NCBI GenBank assembly: GCA_023375675.1
Contig: JALQBC010000055.1
Span: 124,001-188,000, forward strand
Direction of reading: 5' to 3'
DNA: 64,000 nucleotides
DNA from: Cytospora piceicola
Taxonomy: Eukaryota; Ascomycota; Sordariomycetes; Diaporthales; Cytosporaceae
The notes beneath the pieces were generated by a model. It ran no database searches. It was not told the DNA's origin and worked only from the letters and a program-made list of their open reading frames with translations. Positions 59,373 through 64,000 of this stretch are shown here, one piece after another. Positions within the stretch are counted from its first letter, which is position 1. The number at the start of each line of letters is the position of its first letter. Made by a program: the position numbers and the translations under genes.

Positions 59373-61228
59373 GGTAGTGAAGATTGGTTACTCTTGGTTG
59401 CTTATTTCGGTGAGGAGTCTGTCACCTATTCACCCTGTCTAAGTGAAGCAGAAAAAAGTGAAATCGGCACGGTAGAACTCGCATGCATTCTTGATGCCCC
59501 AGGCATCGGTGATATGGAATTCAAAAGTACGACAGACCAACGGCCGCGCCAAAATGATCATGAACCAATTGGGTGTCTGAACACGAACACGTTGTGCTGC
59601 GATGTCACTACATGCATCATGAATACCATATCCTTATGACTGAGGCGGGGGCCGTCCAAAGGGGCACTGAAAATCGTGTAAGACGGGAACTAGTTTATGC
59701 AGTAAGCTGACGCCCCGAATATGTGCCCGAGGTGCAGACGGGATCGTCGGTCCCGGTAGCATACCTGCAGGTATGTTTGGGGGCGAAGACCAAACTCAGG
59801 GTTGCAGTGTCATCTCCGTATATGCGAGCAACTGAATCCAGTGTCCAGACCTGTCATTTGTTCCGAGCGAAATGACACCAATCCCGCTTAGCGTTGCATG
59901 AATCACACACACATAACTCAAGAGCTTCTACGATGCGAAACAGGTGTATCTGCAAAAACAGGTTTTAATAAACAGCTAGACGCCCAGGGCTTAACTAACT
60001 TAGCTAAGTTGTTAAATAACAACCTGAAAACTAAGTAATCAGAGGAAGCTAAATAGAATAATATAACTATTAATATATAGTATATAAGTTATTTAAATTT
60101 AGTTTCTTTCTATTTATTAGTAGTATTTTATTTTATTTATAATAAAGTTTATTATTAATTAATATAAGCTTTATAAACTATAAATTAAGTTTAAAGTTCT
60201 ATTATATATTTTAATTATATATATAAATTAAAGTAAATATATATAAAAAACTTTAAAAGTTATTTAATTATAATTAAGTTTTATAGTTATAAATTAATAT
60301 AGTTTATAATTTACTTTAAGTATATATATAATAAAACATTTATATTAACTTTATTAAGTAGCTTTCTTTATAAGTTATATTATTAAATATTTAACTTTAT
60401 ATTTAAAGCCTTTATAGTTTATTTTAATTAATTATTATTATATTTTATATACTTATTTAAAAGTATATTAAGTATATTTAATAAGTATAATATATATATT
60501 AATTAAAATAAATAACAATCCTTTCTTTCTAAAATAATAATAGTAAAGTAATAACAATCTTTAAAATAAATTTAAAGTTTTTAATTTATAAAATTAATTA
60601 GAACACTATACTTAACAGCTTTTAATAACTATACTACTTTAATAAACTTATAGTATATATTATATATAATATATACTAGATGAAATTTATTTATGTATTG
60701 GTTTATACCTTGGTAGCTTAGGTACGCTATTGTCTGTATTAAAAACATGCTAGGGTTAGTTATATAAGCATTATAGTGTTTAACAAACAGCCCCCAGGTC
60801 CCTTACAACGAAATACCAAACCTAGCGCGGCTTATCAAGGCGGAAATCGGGTTTTCAGGCTCTTTTACGGCCCGCAAACGCCTTGGAATACTACCATACA
60901 CATCATTGTACTACTACACAAGCGCAAATTACAACCGGATTAGGGATGCACTTACTCTCTGATGCCCCCCCTATGGACAATACTCTTATTTTAGACTTCC
61001 ATGTTGCAGGAGATCGTAGACGTGTCTCTGCACGGATCGAGAAGGATCCGAGGTGACCTGTGAGATGGTGGATGCCATAGCATTGCCCACCTTTCGGTTT
61101 CCTGGCCAGTCTTCTTCACTGCCTCGTCCCTCGACCCTTCTCACAACGTCGCCTTTGATACAAAAAGCCATCGCCAGAACCCGAGAACCACAGCCTTATT
61201 GCTGTTTCGTAAGCTCCAAGTCGCCAAG
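59373..61228. other. Intergenic region with a second ultra-AT block (about 59950-60790)
   Basis: The first 600 bp are the DHA2 promoter with normal composition. From about 59950 to 60790 the DNA becomes almost pure A/T with TTAATTAATATAAGC-like strings, similar in style to the block at 52.1-54.0 kb. No terminal repeats or coding remnants are visible. Normal composition resumes before the next gene. Confidence 0.7.
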
Positions 61229-62533
61229 ATGTCATCAGCTGTTGCAGTTGACCTCACCGAGTCTAAGCAGTCTGATCTGCGGATGCTTCTTATCGCCATG
61301 ATCACCGTTCCCACCGTTATCGTCCTCATCCGAGCGTGGTCTCGAGCTCTGTTGCCAGTGTCTCCCACGTCGAAGATCTCCACCAAATTTTGGTGGGATG
61401 ACTGGACGGCCTTTGCGGCTGCGGTGCGTCTCTTTCTGTATCCGTGGCCCTCCCTTCCTAGCAATGGCCGAAGCCTGGGCTGTCATGAACTGACGTGTTA
61501 CAGGCATTGAACATCGCCGTATGCATCATCGGCCTTAAGCTGGTAGACTTGGGCATGGGTCTTCATATCCAGGCGGTGCCGCCAGAAAACATAGAGAAGT
61601 TCCTCAAGGTACTCTGGATCGTCTACTATTTCTTCGACACGGGCACGGCCGTGGGCAAGGCCTCGGCCCTGTTCTTCTACGCTCGCATATTCTCTGTGAG
61701 AAATTCCAGGTTCAAATATGCACTGTGGCTGGTTCACGCCATGAACGTCGCATGGCTGCTAGGCATTCTGCTGGGAGTCACTTTCATGTGCAACCCTATC
61801 CGGAAGGCCTGGGACACTGGATTGCCGGGAACTTGCGTCAACACCGGCCAGCTTTGGACAGGCAGCGGTGTAACTAGCCTTGCAATTGATGTCATCATAC
61901 TGATCATGCCACTTCCGATACTGTGGAAGCTGCAATTAAAGACGATACGCAGAATCCAGATCAGTGGGGTGTTTATATGTGGATATCTGTGAGTGGCTTT
62001 GTGGAAACACAGCAGAAAACTCTCATTTGCCAGGCTAACATATTACACAGGGTCGTTGTGGTATCTATTGGCCGCGTCGTCACCATCATTCAGGCTGGAG
62101 ACGAGCTCGAACTGGACCCTACATGTAAATTATACTCGGATCCCACCACCCCACAGGCGAGCCTACGGTGGATCGAGGTAGCAACTAACAGCATATAGAT
62201 AGAATTGCTACCCCTGTACTCTGGCTAGGCTCCGAGATCGCCATTTCGGCCATTAGCGTGAGCATTCCGAGTATCTTCTTCCTGGTCCAGCGTGTGCACC
62301 GCAAAGGTCTCTGGAGCATTTTTCCAACCCGCTGGAACATGTCCAGAACTGCACATACCGGCACACATCATCCATTCCATGACCCAGAAGACGACGAGCT
62401 AGTCTCGCGGGATCCCAACTACCCTTACTTGTCGCAGACTAAGACAACGGCGGAGTTCGGTGGGAGGGAAGAAAGCGCACAAAGCACGGGGCACACAGGG
62501 ATTCACATAACACATAACATTGAAGTGGTATAA
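61229..62533 (+). CDS. Rhodopsin-domain / PTH11-like seven-helix membrane protein
   Basis: Four exons (61229-61423, 61504-61988, 62051-62124, 62199-62533) give 362 residues. The start is the ATG after the CCAAG context at 61229. Seven hydrophobic helices are visible. Features of the large fungal rhodopsin-domain family (PTH11-related) include KFWWDDWTAF after helix 1, the charged loop after helix 4 with CNPIRKAWD and CVNTGQLW, and ILIMPLPILWKLQLKTIRR before helix 6. A polar cytoplasmic tail of about 70 residues follows. Members sense host or surface cues or have unknown roles in the plasma membrane. It is separated from the cluster by the AT block, so a link to PKS2 is not implied. Confidence 0.88.
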
Positions 62534-63130
62534 GCGGATGCTACATCAGAGGGAGGGCATCCTGGACTGACATTATCACATGAGAATGAAACTTGGATCG
62601 ATTGCTGAAGAGCTGTCTGGAAAATGCTTTATATATATATATATGTCTGATGATAATGATGATCGAATGCTACAGTTCACGTCTCCGGCGCGAAGTTCCT
62701 CTTGGTTAGGGTACAAGGCTGACGATTTCTAAACCAAATCAAGACTATGCTTCATGTTTACTTACGTCTTTGCCTCGGATTTCTGTCGTTAAGTGCTGTT
62801 CTGTCGCCTTTCTAGACTGCATCAAACTCTTTCTATTGAGTGGGGGTTTGTGCCAGACCGGTGTCCGGATGGTTCGTATATGAGGGGTTGACAACGGCAT
62901 TGATGACACCCATAATCAGAACGTGGACGTATCGATCTATTGTCGGCGGTGTTATTCCAGGTTGTTGCACGAAGAACGACAGCCCGGGACAGCCATGACA
63001 ACTTCATAGGTTGAAAAGGGCTCAAGCTGGTGCACCAGCACCTTCCTTATTCCGATTGGTGACTCTTTGAATTTGAAGCTGCCAATGGCGTTCTGGCAGG
63101 GGACCACATATGAAAGTATCAACTGCAAGC
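62534..63130. other. Convergent intergenic region with short (TA) run
   Basis: 597 bp between two convergent genes. It holds a 15-bp TA repeat (62630-62644) and nothing else that I can support. Confidence 0.5.
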
Positions 63131-64000
63131 TTATCTCAGCTTCATCCCCCAGTAGTTATCGGTCTCTAGCACACGACTCATATTCTTACAGCTGGGGCGT
63201 TTGAAGTCATCCATCCCACCGAATGGAAACATGGGGATAAGACAGATTTCATCCGGCGACGGGCACTTGCCGCACTGCTTCCAGGTACTCCACCGCAGCT
63301 CCTCCATGAGTTGCCGGATAATCACTTGCGTCTGCTCCACAGGTTTATCGATGCCAGGCAGGGTTGTGCGATTAGAACGCAGGACGTCCCTCGCGGAGAA
63401 TAAGGCATCGCAGATGCTGTGCGAGACTCTCTCGATGGCAGTTGCGATAATGTGGTCCTCTGGGGTCCATGTTTCGCGGTGGAGATTCCTGTGGTCAAGG
63501 TAGTGCTGCGTACAGCGGTCAATGGCTAGGTGTTCAGCCATGGGGGTGTGGTCGGTGTAGCTGATGAAAGGGTCGACGAGGGTGCCGATTGTGGAGAGTA
63601 GAGGTTTGCTTTGAAGTTGACCGTTTGCTATGTACCATAACCTTTCACCGAAGCGCGTTACGATCTTGTCTACCACGGCCTGCCAGTTGACAATTCCTTT
63701 CTCAGCTGCGTCCTTTCCACCACGCTGGGCAACGACTTGACTCAGCCTGTTACGGATCTTACGTCTTCCTTCCCTAGTCGCGTTGAGCACCCTTGGAAGG
63801 TCTTGTCTGCTCCTATCCGGGTTGGACAGGTTTACAGGATACGCATACGCCGAGACCATGCTGCTCCAGTCAACCTGTAGCCGACCCGTCGGATGGCCGT
63901 GATATCGCGCCGAGGCGGCCCGCATCCACTCGAATGCGGTGTCATACGAGTAGTCAATCCCCGTCCCGCTCTCGTTCCTGAAAGAGCTCGCCTGAACAGA
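63131..64000 (-). CDS. Conserved fungal protein, C-terminal part (runs off the window)
   Basis: The frame is open from the window edge to a TAA at 63131-63133, so 289 residues are seen and the start lies beyond 64000. It resembles the C-terminal part of large fungal proteins without assigned function. Notable segments are QVDWSSMVSAYAYPVNLSNP, DLPRVLNATREGRRKIRNRL, and an all-helical region ending in CGKCPSPDEICLIPMFPFGG. There is no catalytic motif that I recognise, and I will not assign a function. No intron is evident in the visible part. Confidence 0.75.
   Translation of the reverse strand, partial: SVQASSFRNESGTGIDYSYDTAFEWMRAASARYHGHPTGRLQVDWSSMVSAYAYPVNLSNPDRSRQDLPRVLNATREGRRKIRNRLSQVVAQRGGKDAAEKGIVNWQAVVDKIVTRFGERLWYIANGQLQSKPLLSTIGTLVDPFISYTDHTPMAEHLAIDRCTQHYLDHRNLHRETWTPEDHIIATAIERVSHSICDALFSARDVLRSNRTTLPGIDKPVEQTQVIIRQLMEELRWSTWKQCGKCPSPDEICLIPMFPFGGMDDFKRPSCKNMSRVLETDNYWGMKLR

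Overview
The window is nuclear DNA from a filamentous ascomycete (Pezizomycotina, probably a Sordariomycete). The evidence is short 50-80 bp introns with GTRNGN donors and CTAAC/CTGAC branch sites, a ccg-9-type trehalose phosphorylase, highly reducing polyketide synthases (HR-PKS), a PTH11/rhodopsin-like receptor, and AT-rich blocks with the signature of repeat-induced point mutation (RIP). The species cannot be fixed from sequence alone. Exon boundaries were built by hand from splice signals and reading-frame continuity.

Left part (1-12.3 kb). A 6.16 kb RIP-mutated element (469-6630) has 40-bp terminal inverted repeats and a 5-bp GGGGC duplication. It lies beside a small orphan gene resembling the N-terminal domain of fungal STAND/NLR proteins (6753-7797). 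After 2.7 kb without a credible gene comes a DHA1-type MFS exporter (10535-12299).

PKS1 region (13.6-21.2 kb). One 2487-aa HR-PKS: KS-AT-DH-(dead cMT)-KR-ACP, no ER. It resembles the PKS half of PKS-NRPS/LovB-type enzymes but has no NRPS part. A Zn2Cys6-like palindrome lies upstream. The MFS gene downstream on the same strand may belong with it.

Conserved block (25.3-38.2 kb). Flavohemoglobin, a transaldolase-family enzyme, trehalose phosphorylase, a shortened fucosyltransferase-like gene, GINS subunit Psf3 and mitochondrial Mn-SOD. This is primary metabolism, replication and stress defence and it separates the two PKS loci.

PKS2 cluster (39.1-59.4 kb). Cytochrome P450, FAD monooxygenase, carboxymuconolactone-decarboxylase-like protein, a 2548-aa HR-PKS (KS-AT-DH-cMT-ER-KR-ACP with a badly diverged ER), an FSH1/LovG-like serine hydrolase, a short-chain dehydrogenase and a DHA2-type MFS exporter. 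The inferred logic is chain assembly by the PKS, release by the hydrolase, oxidation by P450, FMO and SDR, possible decarboxylation or ring chemistry by the CMD-like protein, and export by the MFS. A 1.9-kb ultra-AT block sits in the divergent promoter between PKS2 and the hydrolase. A 12-copy 13-bp minisatellite sits in the divergent promoter between the FMO and CMD genes.

Right edge. A second ultra-AT block (about 59.95-60.79 kb), a seven-helix rhodopsin-like membrane protein (61229-62533), and the C-terminal part of an unnamed conserved protein that runs off the window (63131-64000). No tRNA, rRNA, CRISPR or pathway-specific transcription-factor gene was recognised.
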